Assembly (NCBI GenBank): GCA_905221605.1
Contig: CAJNDS010002461.1
Span: forward strand, 164,208 to 228,207
Direction: 5' to 3'
From: Symbiodinium natans
Taxonomy: Eukaryota > Sar > Dinophyceae > Suessiales > Symbiodiniaceae
Length of the DNA stretch: 64,000 bases
The notes beneath the pieces are model-generated. The model was not told where the DNA came from and searched no databases. It saw nothing but the letters and a program-made list of their open reading frames with translations. Position numbers and translations under genes: made by a program. Positions 24,601-35,034 of this stretch are shown here, one piece after another. Position 1 is the stretch's first letter, and each line of letters starts with the position of its first letter.

Positions 24601-27600
24601 GGTCAAATCCTTGGCCTTCCCTGACCGCACGAGCTTCTTGGAAGATTCTTCCACGACCTGCAGCATGAAACTGATGACACACATTGACACACATTGACAC
24701 ATGTTGACACACACCCACACACCCACTGAACTTAAACAAACCCCTGAAGGGCCCCTCTTTCTCGACCTGCAAACCTCCCCACCTCGTCACTCAAGCCCAC
24801 GGCCTGGCGGGCCATGAGCCGGCCCTTGGAAGCCAGCCGGGCTCCTGTCAAGGTGAAATTTTCCGTGGGGGTTTGGGGCTTTTTGTCGGTTTGGTGTGGC
24901 GTGGTGGCGTGTTCAGATGGCGTCCTTTCTTGACGAAGGCTTCCGCGCCTTCCCTCAACCCCTTCGAGATGAACTTGCTGCCGGCCTCGGCCAACTAAAC
25001 TTGGCTGGGACGAAAAGGGACAGAAGGCGACAGTAAGGCTAAGTCAGACATCCTGCTGGCCCTTTCCGCTAAGCGGCGCTGGCAGCTCTGCCAGCGACCT
25101 TGAGAGAAGCCTTCACAGCCGCTTTGGCAGTGGCCTTGGCGGCGGTGGCGCCGCCACCAGTACCGAGCGCCATGGCGATGTCGGCCGCCATCTCAAAAAT
25201 GACCAACATCGCGCTGGCCAACTTTTCTCCAATGGTCTGGTCGCACGTGCCAGGGTCGACACAGTAGCAGCCGCAGCTCACCTTCCCGATCTTTCCACAA
25301 TCAGTACCTCCCGACAGGTCGCAGAACGTCATGAAGAGAAGCTTCGCCAGGTTGTAGATATCCAAAAACTTCTCCTCCGTCGCGGTTTGGTTTCCAGATG
25401 CCAGGGCTTGCATCAGGCTGGTGTTCTTCCTCATCATGTCCACCTCAGTGCTTAGAGGCTACGGCGGGAACTGCATGTCTGAGACATGGAAGGACAAAGG
25501 AAGACAGCGGCTTACCAGAGAGAAGCCCAGCCACAGTTGCGGTAAAGGGGCTATCCTCCTTTTCATGGCGCCAATGGGCAGTGCCTTCCTCTAGAAGCGA
25601 GGTTTTGCTGCCAAAGTCGGAATGGTGTGGGAACAATGACGATCGGCCCGTCATCCCAGCTCTCCAACAAACCTCGGTACATCGTGGTACATCGAGGGAG
25701 GTTGGGAGCTTGAGCCTCATTTCATAGCCTAGACAGCAAGCCAAACACGCTCTTCAAGAGAGGGATTGGGCACTCCTGATGGCTTTAAGAGCTGATCGTA
25801 CATGACGGCAGCGATGTTGTCATCACAAAGGGTCGCCTTGTTTTGAGACACGAAGTTCGCGACATCACGGTTGATGTCCGTGGCGCTGAGCTTCTTGTTG
25901 TTGCCAGAGACAAGGTCGCCAGCTGTGTTCAGACCAAAGAGGTGTGTGAGCTTGTTGGTGACTGTCGGAGGGCTTTTCCCGGCCGTGGCTCGACCGCACC
26001 ACCACGGGTTCCATTCGATCTTGCCGTCGGAATGGAATTTGATCTGGAGTGTGTCGTAGTAGAGGCCCCACTTCATGCCCTCTGCGTGGTGTCCGCAATA
26101 CCAAGTCAGCGACTTTCCTCGGAGCAGCGGTTTCGCACCTCTTCAACCCTGAGGCGGTTTGATCTCTCGCCTGCAGTCTCTTGTCCTACAATCCGCTACA
26201 GCTTGCCCGAAGGCGGAGGCCCTTCCAAGTAGCGGCCCCAGAACCAAGCTCCACGAGGCTTCCACATTCCGAATGACTAACACGCGATTAAACTGCAAGG
26301 AGCAGCAAGCGGCGAATCAGACCAGTTTGGGGCTCAGAGGGCACTGCTTGAAGCGTGTCGTGGGAAGCTTCGGAGATTCAAGGGAAGCCTAACGATTTAA
26401 CGTCTCGGGTTCTCTTGCGCTCGGAGCAATCACAACACTGCGACTCTATCAACATGATCTACAACCGCTTCGAAAGCTAAGGTTCCCACCTTGCGAAACT
26501 GGCGTCACAAATTCAAACTGGCAGATTTGGTTCTTGAAGCATTTGAAATCCTTGCCCTCGTGATGGATCCTGATGACCTGTTGCGTCCGACAACGGTCTA
26601 AAGCACCAGAGCCAATCGAGCAGCATCCGTGGTCCAATGGAGACCTGATGGGATGCAGCTGGCGAGGAGAACAGTACTTTGGCCACATGTCCATATTCCC
26701 ACCAGCGCCGGGATTGTAGTGCAGATTCACGTAGTTCACCGGTGCCCAATATGGTCCGGCCCACCCGGTCCTCTCCAGTGAGCCAGAGCACTCCCAATAG
26801 AGAGAGCCCTCACCGGAATCGTGACCCCAGCGGAGCTCCGTCCAGCCACCTCTATGAGAAAAAAAAAAAATCTCTATTTAGGGGCCGCTTCTCTTCGAAT
26901 CAAGTCAAAATTATGTTGGCTTCGCGGCTTTTGCTTCTTGAAGGGCATTATGGGACCTCGGGAGTCCGAGACACAGGGCACTTGGTAATCCGGATTCGTG
27001 CGGAACCCGAGCACTCCAGTCCGGCAACGCTCCATGGTGTGAGGATAGTCGTGACAACGCCCAGGGAGCACTCTCCAGTCGGACTTTCTGATGCTGGCCT
27101 TCTCAGAATACAAATCCACGTGTATGGCGTAGGACTTCCACCGTAGACGAGGCTGCAGGTTTGCGTGTTGTAGCAGCGGTAACCTGCGTTCTGCCATACT
27201 GAGACATGGGTGGTTTGCGGGTCCTTCTCCAGACACTTGTGGATGGCCATCTGTGTCCAGTCTTGATAGATTCGGCTGTGCTTGTCCTGACTCACGTGGA
27301 AGTGGGGGCTCAGCTCCCAGGCAGCCGAAGCATAGGAGTGCCCGGAGCACATACCGTTCCCCACAAAGTCTCCTTCGAAGGCCCTCACGCAAACCGGACT
27401 ATACTCATGACTGATCGATGCCATTGGGTAGCGATTCCAAGCAGCTCCGTAATCTCCTCCTCCTGATCTGTGGAAGCCAGTCTTGGCGATGCACTGTGAG
27501 GGACGGTCATCGTGATCCGAGTCGAAGAGGCTATTCGGGGGCTGAGCTTTTCCCGCTGGCACTAGAAGCCTCACCGTCTCCTGGCAGGTTTCCCGAGTAG

Positions 27601-28434
27601 CGCCCGAATAGTCCTCGGGGCAAAATAGCGTCCCTTCCTGAGATCGCGAGGTGCACGAAAAGCAGACCGCAGCCCCTACAACTACTTTGAAACTTTGAAC
27701 AACCACTGGTGAGACAGCTGATGTGCCGAGTTTCCAAGCCCAGCATGATTGGGGGCCCGGGACGGGCGGCCCTTCTCAGAATCAGAGGTTGGATGCGGGT
27801 CGAATGGCTGGAGCAGGACGCGTGGCCGTGGGAGTTCAGATGGATGTATTGCCCCCCAACGTTGCGCAAAAAGATTTGGCCGTTGCCTGCCCCGACAATG
27901 CGGAACCTCTCCCACGTCCAATCGGCTGGCAGTGCGTCTGCCTCCATGGCATAGGATGTGAGCGTATTGCCATCGCATCTGAGGAATTTCCCGCCGCTGT
28001 TGAAGGCGACATACCCATCACCTCCGCACGTTGTACTAGCCTTTATTGGATATCATTTTATATTACATTGCACTATATGAGATGATATTGTACTATATTA
28101 TACTATATTGTATTATTCTATATTATACTATACTATAGTATATTAAATCATACTATACTACACTATATCACATTATATGATATTATATCATATTATATTA
28201 TACTACATAATATTATAGTTATGTATATTTATATTTGTATTTATATGTATATTAACATTTATATTTTTATTTATATTTATATTTTTCTTTTTCTTTTTTT
28301 ATTTTGATATTTATATTTATTCATCTATTTATTCTTGATTATGTATTTATAAAAATCTATATATATATATATATATATGATTGTACATTCGTATATTTTT
28401 ACATACGTATATGTATATGCATATGCATATGTAC

Positions 28435-28467
<33 letters not shown>

Positions 28468-29723
28468 AATATGTGTATACGCATATACGTATGAAAAACA
28501 ATAGCGAATGTCTGGTATGTGTGCCCTCAGAGTGTGCTGTCTGCTTCAGTCATAGCTGTACTGTATGCAGTAGCTGCCTGCTTGCGTAGCCGTAGAGCAT
28601 GTTTGTTGTACTTCAAAATGTTGCTCAAGGCAGTGTAAGTTCCTGCATAGCTGTCTTCACAATTGGAGGCTGCTCTGGAAAGCAGCGGACGGTGTTCCCC
28701 TGAGCTGGCCGGAGCGGAGGAGGGAGCTACCTTGGTCCGGGCCATAGAGAGGATGGCACGGTGACGCAGGAGGTGATGAGCTGCATGCAGCGGCTCGCCT
28801 GGCGCCGTGCGACGGGAAGCCGCCCCAGAAAGAAGTGAGACGGGAAGAGCACCTCCAATGCTAAGGCAGCAGAATTGTGGAGGCAAGTGATGGGAGGAAC
28901 GGATGGGTGCCACCATGGGGTCAACTCCTCGGATCAAGAAGAAGAGGAAGAGGAAGAGGAAAGGAAGAGCAAGAGGAGATGAAGAGGAAGAGGAATATGA
29001 GGAGGAATATGAAGAGGAAGAGGAAGTGGACATTGGCCACAAAAGGGCAAGTCCCACTCGGCCAATACATCTGCTGGCGCGAATGCCGGACTTGGGACGG
29101 TCTGGACTCAGACCTTGCGATCGGCGAGGAGGTAAGGAAACACAAAAAGGGCATGTACATCCGTGATAGGTGATAGGTGAGATCCTCGCCACCACAGGCG
29201 CCATATGGAAACCAGTATCAGAAGGAGAAGACACTTGAGGTATGCAGTGCTGCAAAGGCACATAACTGCAAGAACAACATTAAGCCAATAAAAATGAACA
29301 TGCCTCCACCGCAGTCGCATCCAACCCCAGAAAGAGAGTTTTGATCCCGCCCTAGCTCCGCGAAGGTTAAGACCTCGCCGCTACGCCGCAGTACTGTAAG
29401 TCGTCGTCTCCTGTTGCAGCCGTGGGGCGTTCCGTGAAGGAAGCCTACACTAATGACAGCCACACAGCACGGATTGGAACGGGGCTTCGCGCATCATGCC
29501 AAGGCGGTCCTAAGGACGCCGGCAGCCAACGCGGGAGACTGCGACGTTGTAAAAGGAAAGCGGGCATCACCGTGGAAGAGGTGGAGAACCTGCCGAGGCC
29601 TATCTGTAGGCAGGGTCCCACGAAGGTCGCGGCACCAGGAAGGTGCCACAGTTCTGGAATAGCATGTCAGCAGCGCAGGCTGCGAATATTAAATCGCATT
29701 ACATAGTACACAATAAGACGTTG

Positions 29724-29757
<34 letters not shown>

Positions 29758-32700
29758 AATATTATAATACATTACTATACATTATTACATATGATTACAT
29801 ATTACTACATACTACTACATACTACTACATACTACTGCATACTACTACATAATACTACATCTTATACTGCATGTTATTACAAATTACATATTATTACATA
29901 TTATTACATATTATTACATATTATTACATATTATTACACATTATTACATATTATTACATATTATTACATATTATTACATATTATTACATATTATTACATA
30001 TTATTACATATTATTACATATTATTACATATTATTACATATTATTACATATTATTACATATTATTCCATATTGTTACATGTTTTGCATTACATGTTTTTA
30101 CATGTCATTACATGTAATAACATGTCATTACATGTTATTACATGTTATTACATGTTATTACATGTTACTACATGTTATTACATGTTACTACATGTTATTA
30201 CATGTTATTACATGTTTTTACCAGATATTACATGCTATTACATGTTATTACATGTTATTACATGTTAATACATATGATTCCATATTGTTACATGTTATTA
30301 CATGCTATTACGTATGGTTACATATAATTACATATGATGACATATGATTCCATTAAATGTTATTACATGTTTTTTACATGTTATTACATGTTATTACGTG
30401 TGATTACATGTTATTACGTGTAAGTACATGTCATTACATGTTATAACATGTTGTTACACGTTATTACATGTTACTACGTGTTATTACATGGTATTACATG
30501 TTCTTACATGTTATTACATGTTCTTACATGTTATTACATGTTCTTACATGTTCTTACATGTTCTTACATGTTATTACATGTTATTACATGTTATTACATG
30601 TTATTACATGTTATTACATGTTAGTACATGTTATTACATGTTAATACACATTATTACATGCTAGTGCATGTTAGTACATGTTATTACATATTCTTAAATA
30701 GTATTTTTGCATTTTGTTACATATAACTACGCACTAGTACACTTTTTTCCATATTGTTGCATGTCATTACATAATGTTGCATATGATTGCATAGTATTGC
30801 ATAGTATTGCATACTATTGCTATATTGTAATAGACATTCCCATCACCTCCATCCACGACCACAAAGCGCTCCCACGCCCACCCGTCCGGAATCCTCGGAA
30901 CTCCAACTCTCGGAGCGGCACGAGAACAGGCGGATAGCTTAGTGCTGAGGTTAGCAAGGTTGATTCGGCATCTTAGGATCCTCTCCGCCCCTACCGAACA
31001 AAAACACACACGCACAAAGCGCTCTCAAAGGAGTCCGAGGATCGCCTCCATGTCATGCATTGTCCCACTGCCATCGACGTGCCCGTTGTCGTGCCGGAGC
31101 CGGATGAAGCGCTGAGCATCCATAACATACAGGGCCACGTCGGCCCCGGCCTGCAAAGTAACCTGAGGTCAAGTTAACAAAGTTTTCGCAAAGTTCACAA
31201 GTTTGGGGCTGTGCCACGCGTCGCTTTGCGTTTTTCCACTCCAAGAAACTGCTTGGTACTCTTTGAGTGGAGCGCGTCCGCGGCGCCTGGTAGTATATCC
31301 ATGACCGCAAACGTCCTTGCCAGTGATGGACGAGTCCAGCCCCTTCACTTCCTCAAGCTCCTCGGCTTCGGCCATCGATGCCATCGATGCACGCTCCACC
31401 AGCAACTCCTTCAACTCCTTCACCGTCTTGTCTTGGGCCAAAGCCTGTGAGTCCGTGCCGTTGTCTGGACACCAAGTACCAATATCCAAGCAATCCGACT
31501 TGTTAAGGCTCGGGTTGTCCAAACTGGCGTGGATGCACATGCCATCGACAAGGCAAGCGTCGCATTCGGCACATGTATCGTTCACCAGCACAGTTTGGTT
31601 GGCCTCGCCCAGGCAGCAAAGGGGAGCCAAGCGGTCGGTAAGGGAAAGGCAATCACGAGAGTCCGCATTATCTTCCACGAAGGTCCTGATGTTGGAGCAG
31701 TTGATTGGCAAGCCACTGATCACGACCTGGACTGTTTGAAGACATGGAGGCCCCTAACAGAACAAAGCTTGTTAGGGTTACGAGAGATCAGTCTCAAAGG
31801 GGCCGAGATGTTGCCAAATTCTCCCTTCGAGGCTTTCAAGGATGATTGCTTCTGGAACCCCATGTAGTTTCAACGGTGGGCCTTTGAGACCTAAACCACT
31901 GAGAGCAGGACTTGCTTTGTGATGTTGACGTCGTCGGACATACAAAGCGCGGAACATCCGAAGGACAAGGATTGGGGCTCCATGCCATTGTCGGAAATGC
32001 TCGATCTCACCTGCAAATGGCAGCTGCCATTGGCGGGATTCCCATCCCCTGCCGTGGCAGCAAGGAGAGTGGAAAGGCAAAGGAGGATGAAGTTCATTGA
32101 GCTCATGTGACTCTCCTGGAAGCCGCCTCGAGCACAAAACTCACTCCAGAGCCGGCACTTAAGAGTACTGCATCTTCCACGAGCATCCTGGCACACTGTT
32201 TCACCTTGATTTGTAGGCCTCTCGAAAGCACTCCTCTCTGGCGAAATCTGGCGCACGAGCGGGTCACGGCACGATACCTTTCCTGGGCAGGAGTGATATT
32301 GGGGCTATACTCCAAGTTAAGGAAGTCTTGACCCTGCAGCTACCTTCCACATCCTTTAAGAGCCACTTTGGGGCAACTCAATACCGGCGCATGCTGGCAA
32401 TTCCAACCTGAACGGTCAAACCCGTCACAGTTCCCAGCGTGTCGCAATGGGTTGAGAGACGGCTTCTCTAAGTCTCCTGCCTGGCCCGCAGTGTCCCAAA
32501 TCCTGAGTAAAGAGAGCTGCTCACCCCTCTGTGTTGTAGGCGGAAAGGCCTGGATGCAGATTGCACGAGTTGCATTCTGCCATCCAAGCTTCACGCATGA
32601 ACTTCTCCATGCTGGTGGGCAAACCCAGCAGCCAGAGTCACGGCAAACATGCAACATGGTATAATCATGGCCTGACATTGGGACCCTGGCTGCAGCTTGA

Positions 32701-33290
32701 TCTGCCGGTTCCCCAGGGAAATGATCTTTGTGCCGAACTCAACACCAATCTGCCATGGACGCTGATGGCATCGATGGTGAATTTGCACTTCCCTAAACTG
32801 TTCGACTTCAACATGGATGCAGCAGACCTTTTGCAGTCAGCGACTAGGGCAAGCAAGTTTGCTTGGGTTCGAGGTTTCCGTACAAACGCTTCCTTCCCTT
32901 CCCTGCACTTAGGAGCCCCCCCCGAAGGAGGACCCGTACAAACGCTCTACCTCTCTCTCTTTTACAGTCGTTGCCAGAACTGGCAAAAATAACACTTTCC
33001 TGGCAGAAGACTTCAGGCACGTCCGGCTGCCCCTTCAGACTACGTGGAGTCCACACACCTGTCTCCCAAGACCCGGGGCTCTGGCGGTGTGCGTCGACTG
33101 TTTCCGGAACTTCCCCTCGAGGAACTGATGCATGAAGCTGCTCTTGCCTCCAACGCGCCGTGCTCATAGCTCCACAAGCTCGAAAAGCTTGAGAGGAACC
33201 TCTTCCGTTTAAGAAGCTGCCTGGAGTCTAGCCGGCCTGCTCCAGCATCACCGATAATGATCAGCTTGAAACCATAGTCGCACTCTGGAC
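21638..33290 (-). CDS. Rab4-like small GTPase gene, split by a giant intron holding another gene
   Basis: Encodes a Rab GTPase (vesicle-traffic switch). Exons in order: 33290-33237 (YGFKLIIIGDAGAG, P-loop), 32749-32691 (IGVEFGTKIISLGNRQIKLQ, switch I), 32502-32481 (IWDTAGQ), 32282-32257 (ERYRAVTRS), 23926-23890 (YYRGAVGALILY), 23434 to about 23390 (DAREQAWKDIS), 23049-23014 (VGNKRDLKEERQ, NKxD), 22354-22307 (DILFLETSALTGENVQ, SAL motif), 21676-21638 (DVFHTLAQRILNK). Phases match at every joint I tested; 32257 ends in phase 2 (TC) and 23926 supplies G, giving Ser. The set is closest to Rab4. A tentative exon at 32999-32967 would complete the P-loop as GKC. Not found: start codon, two short internal pieces, C-terminal prenylation cysteines. 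Nearly all donors are GC. Confidence is high for the family, moderate for an intact gene. Confidence 0.8.
22024..22071. repeat. 12-bp tandem repeat (GGGGCTGTGCAG)4
   Basis: Four copies of GGGGCTGTGCAG, the last changed to GGGGCTGAGCAC. Lies in a Rab intron on the minus strand. Confidence 0.9.
23163..23178 (+). repeat. Short interstitial telomere-like repeat
   Basis: Two adjacent CCCTAAA units (AACCCTAAACCCTAAAC), with related pieces nearby (AAACCCTATACCC). This matches the TTTAGGG-type telomere repeat of plants and dinoflagellates. Two units are too few to imply an old chromosome end. Confidence 0.5.
23440..24051. repeat. Duplicated segment B, right copy, with GA/TA microsatellite
   Basis: Matches 16661-17248 and carries the Rab exon YYRGAVGALILY in its functional position. 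Its microsatellite (about 23510-23595) is longer than in the left copy because it has an extra TATATATATACATATATATA tract. Confidence 0.95.
24301..32106 (-). CDS. Secreted 1008-residue beta-trefoil (fascin-like) protein, 12 exons, nested in the Rab gene
   Basis: Exons: 32106-31912, 31726-31313, 31150-31044, 30893-30847, 28021-27822, 27637-27142, 26849-26490, 26117-25735, 25443-25099, 24985-24925, 24844-24783, 24657-24301 (with stop). Every junction keeps phase. The start is MSSMNFILLCLST, a signal peptide; CTTCCAG upstream could accept a spliced leader. Residues about 28-165 are Cys-rich with Asn-x-Ser/Thr sites; 170-200 acidic and helical. Residues about 205-320 form a beta-trefoil with two matching lobes (GWAWERFVVVDGGDGYVAFN; DWTWERFRIVGAGNGQIFLR). 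A second Cys/Trp-rich region follows (HVSVWQNAGYRCYNTQTC), then WYCGHHAEGMKWGLYYD, a Cys segment (CDLSGGTDCGKIGKVSCGC), Ala/Lys helices and a C-terminal tail (LETLDITGVVALVGIF). It probably acts outside the cell, perhaps binding glycans; the substrate is unknown. The fifth/sixth exon joint is the least certain. Confidence 0.8.
28035..28490. repeat. AT-rich simple-sequence tract
   Basis: Over 400 bases of TATTATACTA, TTTATATTTA and TATGTATATG type sequence inside the large intron. No gene. Confidence 0.9.
28936..29035. repeat. Purine-rich GAAGAG tract
   Basis: About 100 bases made almost wholly of AAGAGG, GAGGAA and GAATAT units, giving Lys/Glu- or Ser/Leu-rich frames. A possible triplex-forming purine strand, intronic for the secreted protein gene. 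Confidence 0.8.
29725..29754. repeat. (TA)n microsatellite
   Basis: About 15 TA dinucleotides within the large intron, shortly before the TTATTACATA array. Confidence 0.95.
29790..30700 (+). repeat. Decamer satellite (TTATTACATA / TTATTACATG)
   Basis: About 90 units of a 10-base repeat. The left third (29880-30070) is nearly perfect TTATTACATA; the right part shifts to TTATTACATG with frequent variants (TTACTACATG, TTCTTACATG). The boundary between the two subfamilies is sharp near 30075. Open frames through it code for Tyr/Ile/Leu/His/Thr repeats and are not genes. Confidence 0.95.
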
Positions 33291-33840
33291 CTTCAGACTG
33301 TTCAACGGCGTGCAAGTGTTCAGCAAGCACCCGGACTGGTCGCCCTTCTGCTTTCAATAGAACAACACCCTCTTCTTGGCGTCGAACACCCTTCCGGCTC
33401 CGGAAATCCCGAAATCCCCAGGAAGCGCCTACGCAGCCCTGAGCTGCCCCCGAGCACCCGATTCCGGGCGGCCTTGGCCTTTGTCTTTCTTGTCGTTGTA
33501 GACCTCTCTTGCACATCTTGCACTCGAGCCTTGATTTTTTGTCCTTTGTCCAAGTCACAATGGCATTCATGATTCGGCTGCAAATTAGGCTGGCAGCTGA
33601 GCCTGCACGAGATCTCGCAGCTCCATGGGCGAGCGATGCATGTTGCCTTGAGGCCAGAAGATGTCAGTGCTGCGCACATGCGCGCACTTGCAGGTTTTCC
33701 ATCTCTTAAATGCGTGGCCACTTCGGTTGAATCCGATTTACTTTGGGATTCAAAGGAAGGGGATACTGATGCCCTTTAACTATGCCACATAGCATCCCGC
33801 GTCAAGCACAAACAATCATCGATCGACCAATCGCGCGCCT

Positions 33841-34417
33841 ATGTCTTGGAGGAGCGCGGCTCATGACATGCCTACTTCGACGTCAGGGGGGGTGCAGAAG
33901 CTAAGACCCCATTTCGGTTGTTGGGTGCGGAGTGCTGGGGGTCAAGTTGTCTTGTCTTTGCACGAACTCATGGAGTTGAAGTACGAAGTGCTGGCACGAG
34001 CTCTTCTCGCGCGTCTGCAGTGGTTGCGGTGGTTGCTGTGGTTGCTGTGGTTACTGCGGTTACTGCGGCATCAATATGAAGTCTCGTGTCTTGGGCAACC
34101 CTACTGTTGCAGCTGCCGGATGCTGGAGGATGCTGCGGGTGGGGCATGAGCAGAAACAGCTTCCGGGACTTTCGGCTTCCGGGCAGTTGAAGCAGACTCC
34201 TCAGAATGCAAAAAAGGCTATCACTGAGAGGCACAGCTCACCCCATGTACGAGTGCCCAGCGCTCACCTCCGCACACACGGCAAGAAGATGCAAGCAAAT
34301 CAGAGGCTCGAATTTTGGCAGCGGCACGCGCAGGAACTGTGGAACCACGCTCTGCGAGCTGAATTGCCCGATCGACAAGTGCAGCGACTGGCTCACGCTA
34401 TGCTGGCACTGCTGTGA
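33841..34417 (+). CDS. Plus-strand coding region of unknown function
   Basis: Unrecognised. Two frames read as protein: about 33955-34015 (LHELMELKYEVLARALLARL) and 34205-34417, ending in a stop, which is Arg/Gln/Leu-rich and helical (QRLEFWQRHAQELWNHALRA, then PDRQVQRLAHAMLALL). They are likely exons of one short gene transcribed away from the Rab gene. A GGTTGCTGT repeat at 34020-34060 separates them and may be intronic. The start codon is not identified. Confidence 0.45.
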
Positions 34418-35034
34418 ACTTAATTGAACTTACGTGACATGATACTACTGCTCCACGGGCACATAGTGAGCAGCTGCACATATGCGTGCCGAGCGGAGTA
34501 TCTGACAGGATGTGCTGCAAAGATTGCAATGAACCTCAGCAGAGTGCCTTCTCAGCTCCAATGTCCTGCCAAAAAGTTATCTCGACATTGGCAGCTTAGG
34601 GATTCCAGACCGCTAGCATTCTACGCTTGCGCTGTGCTGCACAAGTGAAGACGCTTAAGTTGTCGGGTGGGTCATTCCCAGCACTCAGAGCGATCCCAAG
34701 TCTGTCCCCCCCCCCCCCCGCCAAAGCCACCTCCAAAGCCACCTTCCCACAGGGAGTCACAGCGCCTAAGGAAAGACCTGAAGCTCAGAAAGTCAGATTC
34801 AGCTTCTGATGCGACTCCCTCACCGCAGCACCGCAGCAACTACAACGAGCCCCCCAAAGCTAACTCAGAACTCAGGCCAATGCCACAAGGCAGGTCACGT
34901 TGTCAGAGGTGCCACGGGCCTTGCAAGTTCTGGTCCATGTCCAGTCTACGCTTCCTGCCTCTCTGCGTGAGACTTCCGTAGCTTTGCTAGATTCCTAGAT
35001 CTCAGACTGCCGTGCCGCAGTGCAGCGCAGGATC
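34418..35034. other. Region without a supported gene
   Basis: Lies between a plus-strand stop at 34417 and a minus-strand stop at 35035, so it is an intergenic region between convergent genes. A Pro-rich plus-strand frame (34667-34981) starts at a run of 13 C and is not convincing. Confidence 0.4.

Larger units (their letters stand above)
28022..30846 (-). other. 2825-bp intron bounded by an 18-bp direct repeat
   Basis: Intron between exons 4 and 5 of the secreted protein gene. GACATTCCCATCACCTCC at 30833-30850 and GACATACCCATCACCTCC at 28008-28025 straddle the two splice sites, so donor (GGAG|GTGATG) and acceptor (GGAG|GTGATG) look alike. The body holds AT-rich DNA, a purine-rich tract, (TA)n and a 0.9-kb TTATTACATA array. 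The ends resemble a target-site duplication, as in introner-type insertions. Confidence 0.75.

Noticed and set aside
28527-29261. 244-codon minus-strand ORF in the large intron
   Set aside because: Contains Ser and Phe/Leu runs from a GAAGAG tract, no domain, and lies inside a phase-verified intron.
29790-30664. Long ORFs of Tyr/Ile/Leu/His/Thr repeats
   Set aside because: Produced by the 10-bp satellite in all three frames; not protein-coding.
31169-31260. Continuation of the secreted protein's second exon beyond 31313 (VCGHGYTTRRRGRAPLKEYQ)
   Set aside because: The frame is open but splicing at 31313 to 31150 gives a proper beta-trefoil start (GADVALYVMDAQRF), and the extension is basic and unlike the flanking domains.
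33001-33010. Plus-strand reading TGKNNTFLAEDF near 32980 as a GTPase P-loop
   Set aside because: It is on the strand opposite to all other Rab exons and has no neighbouring GTPase motifs on that strand.
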